DNA of 64,000 bases from Paracidovorax wautersii (lineage in GTDB: Bacteria; Pseudomonadota; Gammaproteobacteria; Burkholderiales; Burkholderiaceae_C). Made by a program: the position numbers and the translations under genes. Below the pieces are notes generated by a model that saw nothing but the letters and a program-made list of their open reading frames with translations, was not told the DNA's origin and made no database searches. Below, piece by piece: positions 15,588 through 25,561 of the stretch. The DNA is taken from the NCBI RefSeq assembly GCF_031453675.1, contig NZ_JAVIZX010000001.1, positions 3,432,001-3,496,000 of the forward strand, written 5' to 3'. Within the stretch, counting starts at the first letter, position 1; each line of letters starts with the position of its first letter.

Positions 15588-16415
15588 ATGAGCGCTTCTT
15601 CCTCTGCAGCTTTCGCTTCTCCCCGCGGCACCGCCCTCGTGACCGGGGCCTCTTCCGGCATCGGCGCCACCTATGCCGACCGTCTGGCGCGGCGCGGCTA
15701 CGACCTGATCCTGGTGGCGCGCGACGCCGAGCGGCTGGCCGCCGTGGCTGGCAGCCTGCAACGCGCCTACGGCGTGCACGCCGAAGTACTGCAGGCCGAC
15801 CTGACCGACCGCGCAGCCCTGGCCCGTGTGGAAGAACGCCTGCGCACGGACACGCGCATCGCCCTGCTGGTCAACAACGCCGGCATGTCGGTCAACGGCA
15901 CGCTGGCCGAGGCGGACATCGACGCCGTGGAGCGGATGATCCAGCTCAACGTGACGGCACCCACCCGGCTGGCGGCCGCAGCGGCGAAGGCCTTCGCGGC
16001 GCGCAAGGCGGGCACCCTCATCAACATCGCCTCGGTGCTGGCGCTGGCACCCGAGCTGTTCAGCGGCAGCTACAGCGGCACCAAGGCCTATGTGCTCAAC
16101 CTGAGCCACTCGCTGGCGCGCGAGATGCAGCCGCACGGCGTGCGCGTACAGGCGGTGCTGCCGGGCGCCACGCGCACCGAGATCTGGGAGCGCAGCGGCG
16201 CCTCCGCCGACGGCCTGCCGCCCGAGATGGTCATGGACGTGGACCCGATGGTGGACGCCGCGCTGGCCGGCCTGGACCTGGGCGAGGCCGTCACCATTCC
16301 GCCGCTGGAAGCCCTCGACGGTTTCCTGGCCCTGGAGCAGGCCCGCCAGCAACTGGCGCCGCACCTGTCGCGCAATCGTCCGGCGACGCGCTACGCCGCC
16401 GGCGCAACCGCGTGA
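15588..16415 (+). CDS. short-chain dehydrogenase/reductase
   Basis: The protein has 275 residues and the classical SDR layout. The cofactor loop is TGASSGIG (19-26). NNAG follows in the middle of the Rossmann fold. The catalytic Tyr/Lys pair is Y162 and K166 in GSYSGTKAYV, with an upstream serine (INIASVLAL). It oxidises or reduces an alcohol/carbonyl using NAD(P)(H), and the substrate cannot be told from sequence. The divergent TetR regulator and its operators suggest induction by a specific, possibly toxic, carbonyl or phenolic compound. Confidence 0.9.
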   Translation: MSASSSAAFASPRGTALVTGASSGIGATYADRLARRGYDLILVARDAERLAAVAGSLQRAYGVHAEVLQADLTDRAALARVEERLRTDTRIALLVNNAGMSVNGTLAEADIDAVERMIQLNVTAPTRLAAAAAKAFAARKAGTLINIASVLALAPELFSGSYSGTKAYVLNLSHSLAREMQPHGVRVQAVLPGATRTEIWERSGASADGLPPEMVMDVDPMVDAALAGLDLGEAVTIPPLEALDGFLALEQARQQLAPHLSRNRPATRYAAGATA

Positions 16416-16573
16416 CCTTGCCCGCTGCCGGCTGCTGGGGCAGGGCTGCGATGGCTCCGTTTCTGGCAGCGGCACCTGGCGGGTGAACCACACGCCGAAC
16501 CACGCTGTGCCCAGGTGTTCGCGCCGCAGTGTGCGCACCGGGACGAAGCGCTGCAGCGGGATGAGAGTGAAAA

Positions 16574-16615
16574 GTGACTCTAGCGCTTATCTAATAAGCG
16601 CTGGCAGCTATGAAT
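16574..16615. repeat. dispersed palindromic repeat overlapping a gene 3' end
   Basis: The core is AGCGCTTA-TCTAA-TAAGCGCT, with the outer TAGCTGCCAGCGCTT/TAGCGCTT arms of the family. The last codons and stop of the L,D-transpeptidase gene (16591) lie inside it. Confidence 0.75.
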
Positions 16616-17328
16616 AGTGAAGCAAAAGGCGCGGAGTCGGGCAGCACATAGACCACGCCCGGCATGCGCCCCAGCGTCGGTGCGATGGCGCGGTCGTAGA
16701 AGGCGTGGGCCACGTTGACGCAGCCGTTGGAGATGCGGCGGTCGGCCGGGCGGTCGCTTGCCAGGCGCTGGTGGCGCCGCTCGCCCAGGTGCACGCTGCG
16801 CACGCGGTGCAGCGACACGGCCGTGTCGTAGTCGATCCAGACCAGGTCGTCGCCGCGCGTATTGCGGCCGGGCTCGCTGGCGAAGCGGCCGGCGGGCGTG
16901 GTGCGCTCCTCGGGGCGGATGGCTGCCAGCGGCCGCTCGCCGATGCCGGGCACCGACATGTCGCCGTAGGCCGAACCGAGCAGTACCGGCGCGCTGCCCA
17001 GCCAATCGCCGGAGGCAGCGAAGACATGGATGCGGGCGGCCGGCTTGTCCACCACGGCGAACGGCCGCCGGGCCATGTCCTGGCTGGCGAGCGCCCAGCG
17101 CACCAGACGCTGCGTGTCGACGGAAGCCGCTGCACTCTCGGGCCAGGCGGCTCGGGCCGCTGAGGACGTGGCGGGTGCTGCCGGCTGCCCGTGCGCGGCC
17201 AGGGCCAGCGGCGCGACCGCCAACGCGGCTGCCACCTTGCACAGCGCGGCCCGGCGCTGCCTGTCGCACGCTGCGATGTCATTGCAGCCGGGACGGGGGA
17301 GAGGGGCAGAAGGAAGCGGTCGGACCAT
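16591..17328 (-). CDS. L,D-transpeptidase family protein
   Basis: The protein has 245 residues. After about 25 polar residues a hydrophobic export signal ends PLALAAHG. The YkuD catalytic region contains SVHLGERR and the active-site RISNGCVNV with nucleophile C203. Such enzymes crosslink peptidoglycan or attach proteins to it in the periplasm. Its C-terminal residues FIAASAY are encoded by a dispersed palindromic repeat that also supplies the stop codon, so the original C-terminus may have been different. It diverges from the gene at 17402. Confidence 0.8.
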   Translation of the reverse strand: MVRPLPSAPLPRPGCNDIAACDRQRRAALCKVAAALAVAPLALAAHGQPAAPATSSAARAAWPESAAASVDTQRLVRWALASQDMARRPFAVVDKPAARIHVFAASGDWLGSAPVLLGSAYGDMSVPGIGERPLAAIRPEERTTPAGRFASEPGRNTRGDDLVWIDYDTAVSLHRVRSVHLGERRHQRLASDRPADRRISNGCVNVAHAFYDRAIAPTLGRMPGVVYVLPDSAPFASLFIAASAY

Positions 17329-17401
17329 GGCAGCCGGATGGTAGCGGCTTGTGCCGTGTCAGAAAAAACCGGACAGCAAGCGCGGCAGGGCAGTGGCAAT
17401 A

Positions 17402-18145
17402 ATGGACCATTCCCTCCGTTCGCTACCGATCCGCCCATGTTCGCCAGCCTTCGCAAAGCCCTGTCGCTCGGCATCCCCGCCAGAGGAAACGCACCACCCC
17501 GCCACGCTGGAGGAGGTCGCCCACTGGGCCGCGGCCCGAGGCCTGTGGCTGGAGCCGGACGAGGTGCCGGGCGGCTATGCCCTCAGCGGCCAGCAGGGCG
17601 GTGTGGCGTGGCGGATCGAATGCGGTACGCCCACGCGCAGCTACATCCAGGGCATGGAACTGCGCGGTGGCGCTGATTCGGGGGCGCCGCAGGGCGTGGC
17701 CGTGATGGTGCTCGGCCGGGCACTGCAGGAGTCGCTGGAAGGCGCAGCCTGCGGCGAAGGCACCGACCTGGGCACGCTGGACAGCGGCGAGCCGGTGCCC
17801 GGGGAGGTGCGCTGGTTGGCTGCGGGCGAAGAGGTGGCGTGGAAAGACCTGCCGGCGGCCTTCCTGCGGCACTACGCCGTGTTGGCCGACCGGATCGAGC
17901 CCGCACAGCGCTGGCTGCGCCCCGAATTGGTCAGCCTGTTGATGGCCGGCCTGCCTGCCACCAGCGCGCATGACGAAGCCGGGGCCGCTCCGGCCGACCG
18001 GCCCTTCGTGCTGATGCTGTCGCAAGGCCATGTCTACCTGCGCATGGCGCATGCGAGCCAGTCGCTGCAGTCGCTGGCGCAGGGGATCGACATCCTCGTC
18101 GCCGCAGCGCGGTCCGCCGCGAAAGGGCTGGCGCGGCTGCGTTGA
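17402..18145 (+). CDS. hypothetical protein, probably frameshifted at its 5' end
   Basis: I do not recognise the family. The convincing part runs from about 17490 (EETHHPATLEEV) to the stop and forms an acidic, soluble protein of about 220 residues with no signal or membrane segment. The in-frame N-terminus (ATG 17402) looks like non-coding sequence. In another frame an ATG at 17437 opens MFASLRKALSLGIP, a natural-looking start. Removing one C from the CCCC run near 17480 would join it to the main frame. The gene diverges from the L,D-transpeptidase gene and has no visible ribosome site. The function is unknown. Confidence 0.6.
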   Translation: MDHSLRSLPIRPCSPAFAKPCRSASPPEETHHPATLEEVAHWAAARGLWLEPDEVPGGYALSGQQGGVAWRIECGTPTRSYIQGMELRGGADSGAPQGVAVMVLGRALQESLEGAACGEGTDLGTLDSGEPVPGEVRWLAAGEEVAWKDLPAAFLRHYAVLADRIEPAQRWLRPELVSLLMAGLPATSAHDEAGAAPADRPFVLMLSQGHVYLRMAHASQSLQSLAQGIDILVAAARSAAKGLARLR

Positions 18146-18258
18146 GCGGGCGCCGTGCTACCGGTCCGGCCCTTTGACCGGGCCCTGGGCTCTGGCCCTT
18201 GCGCGGCCGAGGCCCGCAGGGCGCCTTGCGCAACGGCCCGGCAGGCGGACCGGCCGCT

Positions 18259-19533
<1,275 letters not shown>

Positions 19534-19599
19534 GGGGATCCTCCATCTAGTGAAACGGTTCGCGCAGCAAGCGCGGAAATCGGGGGCGCTCGGCTCGGC

Positions 19600-20685
19600 T
19601 CAGGCCCGCTGTGCCAAGCTCCAGGCCATCTCGGCCAGCGGGCGCGCGCCGGCGCCGGAGGCCCGGGCCTGGGCACTGGAGGCGGTGCCGTCCTCCACGC
19701 GCTTGGCGATCCCTTGCAGGATCGACGCGAGGCGGAACAGGTTGTAGGCGAGGTAGAAGTTCCAGTCGGCGCGCAGCGCCTCGGGCGTGGCCAGGCCGGT
19801 GCGCTCGCAGTAGCGGCGGATGTATTCGTCTTCCGACGGAATGCCGAGGCCGGCCAGATCGAGCCCGCCGATGCCGCGGAACGCGCCCGGCGGGATGTGC
19901 CAGGCCATGCAGTGGTAGCTGAAATCGGCCAGCGGGTGGCCCAGCGTGGACAGCTCCCAGTCCAGCACGGCGATGACGCGTGGCTCGGTGGGGTGGAACA
20001 TCAGGTTGTCCAGCCGGTAGTCGCCATGCACGATGGACACGCGGCTCTCATCGCGCGCGCTGGCCGGCATGTGCGCGGGCAGCCATTCCATGAGCCGGTC
20101 CATGGCCTCGATCGGCTGGGTGATGGAGGCGACGTACTGCTTGCTCCAGCGCCCGATCTGGCGGTCGAAGTAATTGCCCGGCTTGCCATAGGTGGCCAGC
20201 CCACGCTCGGCGAACGGTACCGTGTGCAGCGCGGCGATGACGCGGTTCATTTCGTCGTAGATCGCTGCGCGCTCGGCAGGCTGCATGCCGGGCAGGGACT
20301 GGTCCCACAGCACGCGGCCCTGCATGCACTCCATCACGTAGAAGGCGCGCCCGATGACGGATTCATCCTCGCACAGCACATGCATCTGCGGCACGGGCAC
20401 ATCGGTGCCGGCCAGCCCGCGCATCACGGCGAACTCGCGCTCGATGGCGTGCGCGGACGGCAGCAGCTTGGCCACCGGGCCGGGCTTGGCGCGCATCACG
20501 TACTGCTGGCGCGGCGTGATGAGCTTGTAGGTGGGGTTGGACTGCCCGCCCTTGAACATCTCCACCGTCAGCGGTCCCTCGAACCCCTCCAGGTGCTGCG
20601 CCAGCCAGGCGCTCAGCGCGCCGGTGTCGAAGGCATGCTGGTCGGAAACAGGGCGCGTGCCGATGAAATGGTCGAAGTTGCTCAT
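19600..20685 (-). CDS. phosphotransferase family protein (APH/ACAD10-like)
   Basis: The protein has 361 residues with an aminoglycoside-phosphotransferase fold. The catalytic loop is HGDYRLDN and the metal-binding segment is LDWELSTLGHP. In mammalian ACAD10/11 and in bacterial operons this kinase-like domain is linked to an acyl-CoA dehydrogenase and phosphorylates hydroxyacyl-CoAs. The adjacent dehydrogenase gene here gives the same pairing as two separate proteins. Antibiotic resistance is unlikely given this context. It follows the Crp-type gene after 17 bases, consistent with one operon. Confidence 0.88.
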   Translation of the reverse strand: MSNFDHFIGTRPVSDQHAFDTGALSAWLAQHLEGFEGPLTVEMFKGGQSNPTYKLITPRQQYVMRAKPGPVAKLLPSAHAIEREFAVMRGLAGTDVPVPQMHVLCEDESVIGRAFYVMECMQGRVLWDQSLPGMQPAERAAIYDEMNRVIAALHTVPFAERGLATYGKPGNYFDRQIGRWSKQYVASITQPIEAMDRLMEWLPAHMPASARDESRVSIVHGDYRLDNLMFHPTEPRVIAVLDWELSTLGHPLADFSYHCMAWHIPPGAFRGIGGLDLAGLGIPSEDEYIRRYCERTGLATPEALRADWNFYLAYNLFRLASILQGIAKRVEDGTASSAQARASGAGARPLAEMAWSLAQRA

Positions 20686-20702
20686 GGGGAAGGGCAGGGC
20701 TT

Positions 20703-21422
20703 TCAGTTGTCGGTTTCGGCGATGCGCATCAGCGCGTCACGGTCGCGCACCACCAGGCCGCCCGGCTCGATGCGGATGGCGTCCTCGCGCTCCATGGACT
20801 TGAGCTCCTGGTTCACGCGCTGGCGCGATGCGCCCAAGAGCTGCGCCAGCTCTTCCTGCGCCAGCTGCAGGCCGATGCGGATCTCGTCGCCCTGCGACAG
20901 GCTGGGGATGCCGTAGCTGCGCACCAGGTGCAGCAGCTGCTTGGCCAGGCGCGCGCGCAGCGGCAGCGTGTTGAGGTCTTCCACCAGGCCGTAGAGCTGG
21001 CGGATGCGCCGCGCATGCAGGCGCAGCATGGCTTCGTAGAACTCGACGTGCGCGGCCAGGATCTTGCGGAAGTCGGCCTTGGCCACGCAGAGGATGGTGG
21101 TGTCGCCGTGTGCGTAGGCATCGTGCGTGCGACGGTCCCCATCGAAGATCGCCACGTCGCCGAACCAGATGCCTGGCTCCACATACGTCAGCGTGATCTG
21201 CTTGCCCGAGATGGACGTGGAGCTGACGCGCACGGCACCCTTGGCACACGCAATCCACTCCTCGGGCGGATCGCCGCGTGCGGCGATGAGTCCACCATCC
21301 TTGAAGCGTTTGACGTAGGCGCATCGGAGTATGTCGTGCCGTAGCGAAGGGGAAAGGGATGAAAACCAGCGACCTGAGTTGATCGCTTCACGTTCTTCGA
21401 TGTTAAGAATCGGGTCGTCCAT
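20703..21422 (-). CDS. Crp/Fnr-family transcriptional regulator
   Basis: The protein has 239 residues. A cyclic-nucleotide-binding-like beta roll (residues ~20-130, containing GIWFGDVAIFDGDRRTHDAYA) is followed by a dimer helix and a winged helix with QEELAQLLGASRQRVNQELK. No Fnr-type cysteine cluster is seen at the N-terminus, so it is not an oxygen-sensing Fnr. It is the first gene of the operon with the phosphotransferase and acyl-CoA dehydrogenase genes, suggesting local control of fatty-acid or related breakdown. The effector is unknown. Confidence 0.88.
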   Translation of the reverse strand: MDDPILNIEEREAINSGRWFSSLSPSLRHDILRCAYVKRFKDGGLIAARGDPPEEWIACAKGAVRVSSTSISGKQITLTYVEPGIWFGDVAIFDGDRRTHDAYAHGDTTILCVAKADFRKILAAHVEFYEAMLRLHARRIRQLYGLVEDLNTLPLRARLAKQLLHLVRSYGIPSLSQGDEIRIGLQLAQEELAQLLGASRQRVNQELKSMEREDAIRIEPGGLVVRDRDALMRIAETDN

Positions 21423-21640
21423 GGTCTGTCGTTTGCGTGACTGGGTACGCCTTCATTGTCGCGTCAGGGACCGGCCTGGATGGCAAGGGTTGTCACTTGC
21501 GTGTCTGCACGTATGAGCGACCGGGCATTGCGCCATGGGAAGCCATCACGGCGCGGCCTGCGCACGGCCGCAGGCGCCTTGCGCCACCGCTCTCAGGACG
21601 TGTGATCGGCGCAGCCGCGCGCGGGATCCGGGGTGCCGCG

Positions 21641-22501
21641 TCAGCGCAGCACCAGCACCGGCGCCGTGCACAGCCGCAGCAGCGTGGTCGTGGTGCTGCC
21701 GACGATGAACTGCCGGATGCGCGAGTGCCCGTAGGCGCCCAGCACCAGCAGCGGCTGTCCGCGCGCCTGCAGCAACGCGGGCAGGGCCTCTTCGGGCTCG
21801 CCGGGAACCACCTGGGTGCCCACCGAGAAGCCGGCGGCCGCGAGCAGCGCGCGGGCCTCTTCCAGCGCCAGCATCGCGGCGTCGGTCGGCTGGCCGGCGG
21901 TGACCAGCAGGCCGGGCATGCCGCGCAGCAGCGGGCTGCGGGCCACGGCCTCCACCGCGCGGCGGGCGGTGGGGCTGCCGTCATAGGCCACGACGAATTC
22001 GGTGGGCGCGTTGAACTGGTCGGTGGTGACCACCAGCACCGGCCGCTGCATGGTGCGGATCACGCTCTCGACCCGGTGGTCCAGGTGCAGCTTGCGCGGG
22101 CCTGCGGCGCGGTGGTGCTCGCCCATCGTGACCAGCCGCGCGGTGCCCTCCAGCTCCAGCAGGGTGTCGAGCAGTTCGCCCTGGCGCAGCAGCAGTTGCA
22201 GCGACGGCACGCTGTCCGGGGCGACGCGCCGCTGGGCGTTCTCCAGCATGTGGCGGGCCGCCTGCACCGCGACCTGCTGGCGCTCTTCGTCCAGGTCGCT
22301 CAGCTGTTGCAGCAGCATGTCCTGCGCACCCATTCCGATGATGCCGCCGTAGTCGCCCACGGCCGGCATGGGGGCAGGCCGCTCCAGCGCATGCAGCAGG
22401 GCCAGCGGGGCGGTGAGCTGCCGCGCGGCCCAGGCCGCGGCGTCTACCACGGCGGGCGTGGCGGCGAGTCCGTCGATGCAGGCGTAGACCGTGTGATTCA
22501 T
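21641..22501 (-). CDS. universal stress protein, two UspA domains
   Basis: The protein has 286 residues, with AGGAG 7 bases before the ATG. Two tandem UspA domains are visible. The first (MNHTVYACIDG...) is diverged. The second (FVVAYDGSPTARRAVE) ends with the nucleotide-binding GAYGHSRIRQFIVGSTT, which keeps the G-x2-G-x9-G-S/T pattern. Such proteins bind ATP and support survival of stress. The frame extends upstream to 22600, but the ribosome site supports 22501. Confidence 0.88.
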   Translation of the reverse strand: MNHTVYACIDGLAATPAVVDAAAWAARQLTAPLALLHALERPAPMPAVGDYGGIIGMGAQDMLLQQLSDLDEERQQVAVQAARHMLENAQRRVAPDSVPSLQLLLRQGELLDTLLELEGTARLVTMGEHHRAAGPRKLHLDHRVESVIRTMQRPVLVVTTDQFNAPTEFVVAYDGSPTARRAVEAVARSPLLRGMPGLLVTAGQPTDAAMLALEEARALLAAAGFSVGTQVVPGEPEEALPALLQARGQPLLVLGAYGHSRIRQFIVGSTTTTLLRLCTAPVLVLR

Positions 22502-22619
22502 GGCGCGCTCCTGGGGTGTGGGACCGGTAGGGCGCATTTCACCGCAGGGCCGCATGTCCGCCAAGGGTCTGTGCGGCATTGGCACCGCCTCGGCATGCAA
22601 CAGTTTGAATCAAACAAGG

Positions 22620-22668
22620 CTCTGGCGCTTATTCAGCAAGCGCAATAAGCTATTAAAAATATAGCAAA
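22620..22668. repeat. dispersed palindromic repeat
   Basis: On the minus strand it reads GCTATATTTTTAATAGCTTA followed by a GCGCTTG...AAGCGC core, as in the copies at 30738 and 45245. It starts 9 bases beyond the LysR-gene stop and may act in its termination. Confidence 0.7.
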
Positions 22669-22676
22669 AAGGCCGT

Positions 22677-23606
22677 TCACTCGGTCGGCCGCTGTTGCAT
22701 CACCAGGCTGTACAGCGCCTGGGCCGCGGCGGACAGGCTGCGCTCGCGCCGCCGCACCAGGTAGATCTGCCGCGTGAGGCCGGGCAGGGCCAGCGGCCTC
22801 GTCACCAGGCCGGGCTGGTCGAAGTGGAACAGCGTGAGCGTGGGCACCACGCTGATGCCCAGGCCGGCGCGCACCATGCCCATGACGGTGGCGAGCTGCT
22901 CCACCTCCATCAGGGTATTCATGGCCTGGGGATGGAAGGCCGCCTCCAGGTACTGCCGCACGCTGCTGGTACGGGCCAGGTGCACGAAGGGCCAGGCGGC
23001 CAGGTCCTGCAGGGCGATGGCGCCCGTAGTGCCTTTGCCGGTCTTGGCGCGGCTGCGAACGGCCGGCCGCTGGGCCAGCGGATGGTCGGCGCGGCACACC
23101 AGGTGAAAGCCGTCACGGCAGAAGGGCTCGGCGCGCAGCTCGGGCGTATCGGCACGGATGGCGGCCAGGGCGAAGTCCGCCGAGCCGGCGGCCACGCGCT
23201 CGATGCAGGGCTCGGACAGCACATCCGCGATGTCCAGTTCGATGCCCGGATGCTGCGCCCGGTACTGCGCCAGCACGCCCGGCAGCCAGCCCGCGGCCAG
23301 CGAGGGCAGCAGCGCGATGGCCACGCGCCCGCGCCGCAGCGTGGCGGCATCGCGCAGGCTGTCCCGGGCGTTGTCCATCTCGGCGCGGATACGGCGTGCG
23401 GACTCCAGAAAATTCTCGCCCTCGCTGGTCAGTGCCACATGGCGGGTGCTGCGGTCGAACAGGCGCACGCCCACGTCGTCCTCCAGCGCGCGGATGAGGG
23501 CGCTGAAAGCCGGCTGCGACAGGTGGCACTGCGCCGCGGCCCGCGTGAAGCTGCACTGCGCGGCCAGGGCCAGGAAGGCGTCGATCTGGCGGGTGGAGAT
23601 ATTCAT
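22677..23606 (-). CDS. LysR-family transcriptional regulator
   Basis: The protein has 309 residues from the ATG at 23606, and an ATG seven codons upstream (23627) is possible. The N-terminal helix-turn-helix reads DAFLALAAQCSFTRAAAQCH then LSQPAFSALIRALEDDVGVR. The C-terminal part is a substrate-binding-like effector domain. A 12-base perfect palindrome GATGAATTCATC at 23617-23628 lies between it and the divergent AtuA-like gene, a likely site of autoregulation and activation. It probably controls the rightward set 23705-28902. The inducer is unknown. Confidence 0.88.
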   Translation of the reverse strand: MNISTRQIDAFLALAAQCSFTRAAAQCHLSQPAFSALIRALEDDVGVRLFDRSTRHVALTSEGENFLESARRIRAEMDNARDSLRDAATLRRGRVAIALLPSLAAGWLPGVLAQYRAQHPGIELDIADVLSEPCIERVAAGSADFALAAIRADTPELRAEPFCRDGFHLVCRADHPLAQRPAVRSRAKTGKGTTGAIALQDLAAWPFVHLARTSSVRQYLEAAFHPQAMNTLMEVEQLATVMGMVRAGLGISVVPTLTLFHFDQPGLVTRPLALPGLTRQIYLVRRRERSLSAAAQALYSLVMQQRPTE

Positions 23607-23616
23607 TCGTGATGCA

Positions 23617-23628
23617 GATGAATTCATC
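23617..23628. promoter_or_regulatory. palindrome GATGAATTCATC, possible LysR site
   Basis: This perfect 12-base palindrome lies in the divergent LysR/AtuA-like promoter region and is directly followed by TTGACA on the plus strand. Confidence 0.4.
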
Positions 23629-23704
23629 TTGACAATCTATTTCACAGAATAACCCACGCCCCCTACAGTGGCCGCAGGAGACAACAAGACACCTAAGGAA
23701 CGCG

Positions 23705-25069
23705 ATGGCGAACCAACCCCCTTTGCTGATCGGCTGCGCGGCCGGTTTCTCGGGCGACCGCACCGATGCCGCAGCGCCCGTCGTGCAGGCGCTGATCGAC
23801 AGCGGGCAGCCCGGCGTGCTGATCTTCGAGACCCTGGCCGAGCGCACGCTGGCGCTGGCCCAGCTCGCCCGCCGCACCCATCCCGATGCCGGCTACGAGC
23901 CGCTGCTGGACGACCTGCTGCGCCCCGTGCTGGCGCAGTGCCTGGCGCACGGCATCCGCATCGTCAGCAACTTCGGCGCGGCCAACCCGCACGGCGCTGC
24001 ACGCCGCATCCAGCAGCTGGCGGCCGAGGTGGGCGCGCGCCGCCCCCGCGTGGCCGTGGTGCAGGGCGACGACCTCAGCGGCCCCGGGCCGCGCGCGCTG
24101 CTGGAGCGGGCCCTGGGCGAGCGCATGCCGGCCGAGCCGGTGGTCAGCGCCAATGCCTACATCGGCGCCCAGCCCATCGCCGAGGCGCTGCGCGCCGGCG
24201 CCGACATCGTGGTCTGCGGCCGCGTGGCCGACCCGTCGCTGGTGCTGGGCCCGGCGCTGGCGCACTTCGGCTGGGCGCTGGACGACTGGGACCGCCTGGC
24301 CCGCGCGACCATGGCCGGCCATCTGCTGGAATGCGGCGCACAAGTCACGGGCGGCTACTTTGCCGACCCGGGCTACAAGGACGTGCCGGGCCTGGCCCGG
24401 CTGGGCTACCCCATCGCCGAGATCGATGCCGACGGCCACTGCACCCTCACCAAGCCGCCGGGAACGGGCGGGCGCATCGACGAGCGCACGGTCAAGGAAC
24501 AGCTGCTCTACGAACTGCACGACCCCGCCGCCTACCTCACGCCCGATGTGGTGGCCGATATCACGCAGGCCCGCGTGCTGCAGACCGGCCCGGACCGCGT
24601 GCGGCTGGAAGGCGTGCGCGGCCATGCTCGGCCGCCGTCGCTGAAGGTGAACGTCTGCTTCGAGTCCGGCTGGTTCGCCGAAGGCGAGATTTCCTATGCC
24701 GGCCCGCGCGCCGAGGCCCGCGCGCGGCTGGCCGGAGCCACGTTGCGCGAGCGCCTTGCGGGCATCGCCCCGATGCGCACCGACCTGATCGGCGTCACCA
24801 GCGTGTTCGGCGACGACGCGAGCGGCTGGCTGGACGCTGCGGCCGACGGCGATGAACCCTCCGCCGCGCGGGACGTGCGCCTGCGCGTGGCGTGGCAGCA
24901 CCGGGACCACGCCACCGCCCAGCGCCTGGTGCGCGAGGTGACGGCGCTGTACTGCTGCGGCCCGGCGGGCGGCGGCGGCGTGCGCACGGCGATGCGCCCG
25001 CGCCTGGGCACCGTCTCGTGCCTGGTGCCGCGCGAGGCCGTACCCACCACGCACGTGATGCTCGATTGA
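23705..25069 (+). CDS. AtuA-like protein (DUF1446)
   Basis: The protein has 454 residues, with AAGGA just before the ATG. It begins IGCAAGFSGDRTDAA and contains SNFGAANPHGAARRI, ANAYIGAQPIAEALRAGADIVVCGR and ADPSLVLGP, as in the acyclic terpene utilisation AtuA family (DUF1446). AtuA is needed for citronellol/geraniol breakdown in Pseudomonas, but its biochemical role is unsettled. In many species this domain is fused to the small domain that here is the next gene. It is the first gene of the LysR-linked catabolic set. Confidence 0.86.
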   Translation: MANQPPLLIGCAAGFSGDRTDAAAPVVQALIDSGQPGVLIFETLAERTLALAQLARRTHPDAGYEPLLDDLLRPVLAQCLAHGIRIVSNFGAANPHGAARRIQQLAAEVGARRPRVAVVQGDDLSGPGPRALLERALGERMPAEPVVSANAYIGAQPIAEALRAGADIVVCGRVADPSLVLGPALAHFGWALDDWDRLARATMAGHLLECGAQVTGGYFADPGYKDVPGLARLGYPIAEIDADGHCTLTKPPGTGGRIDERTVKEQLLYELHDPAAYLTPDVVADITQARVLQTGPDRVRLEGVRGHARPPSLKVNVCFESGWFAEGEISYAGPRAEARARLAGATLRERLAGIAPMRTDLIGVTSVFGDDASGWLDAAADGDEPSAARDVRLRVAWQHRDHATAQRLVREVTALYCCGPAGGGGVRTAMRPRLGTVSCLVPREAVPTTHVMLD

Positions 25070-25088
25070 CCGCAGGAGCCACCCCCCC

Positions 25089-25499
25089 ATGACGACCGCG
25101 ATTTCCACCCCCGCCACGGCTGCCGCCAGCGCGAGCCCGGGCGCCGGCACCGTGCGCGTGCCGCTGTACCGCCTGGCGCACAGCCGCACGGGCGACAAGG
25201 GCAACCGCTCCAACATCAGCGTGATTGCCTGGCATCCGGCGCTGTGGGACACGCTGGTGGCTCAGGTCACCGAGGAGGCCGTGGCTGCGCATTTCGCGCT
25301 GCGCCGGCCGAGCCGCGTGGCCCGCTACCTGCTGCCGCAGCTGCAGGGCATGAACTTCGTCATCGACGACATGCTTGACGGCGGCGTGAACGACGCACTC
25401 AACCTCGACAGCCACGGCAAGGCGCTGTCGTACCTGCTGCTGGAGCTGCCCGTGGAGGTGCCCAGCGCGCTGGCGGCGCACCTGGCCGGGCCGCCCTGA
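25089..25499 (+). CDS. AtuA C-terminal-domain-like protein
   Basis: The protein has 136 residues, with CAGGAG before the ATG. After an Ala-rich start, LYRLAHSRTGDKGNRSNISV and the C-terminal LNLDSHGKALSYLLLELPV match the small domain found fused to AtuA/DUF1446 in other proteins. It follows the AtuA-like gene after 19 bases, so the two probably form a complex. Its own catalytic role is not known. Confidence 0.82.
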   Translation: MTTAISTPATAAASASPGAGTVRVPLYRLAHSRTGDKGNRSNISVIAWHPALWDTLVAQVTEEAVAAHFALRRPSRVARYLLPQLQGMNFVIDDMLDGGVNDALNLDSHGKALSYLLLELPVEVPSALAAHLAGPP

Positions 25500-25561
25500 T
25501 CCGCGCCGCCTGCCCGCCTTCGCTTTTTTTCCACCATAGCAATACCACAAGGAGACAAGAG

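Noticed and set aside
19600-20685. Aminoglycoside resistance kinase
   Set aside because: It has the APH fold, but its pairing with an acyl-CoA dehydrogenase gene and its ACAD10-like sequence point to acyl-CoA metabolism.
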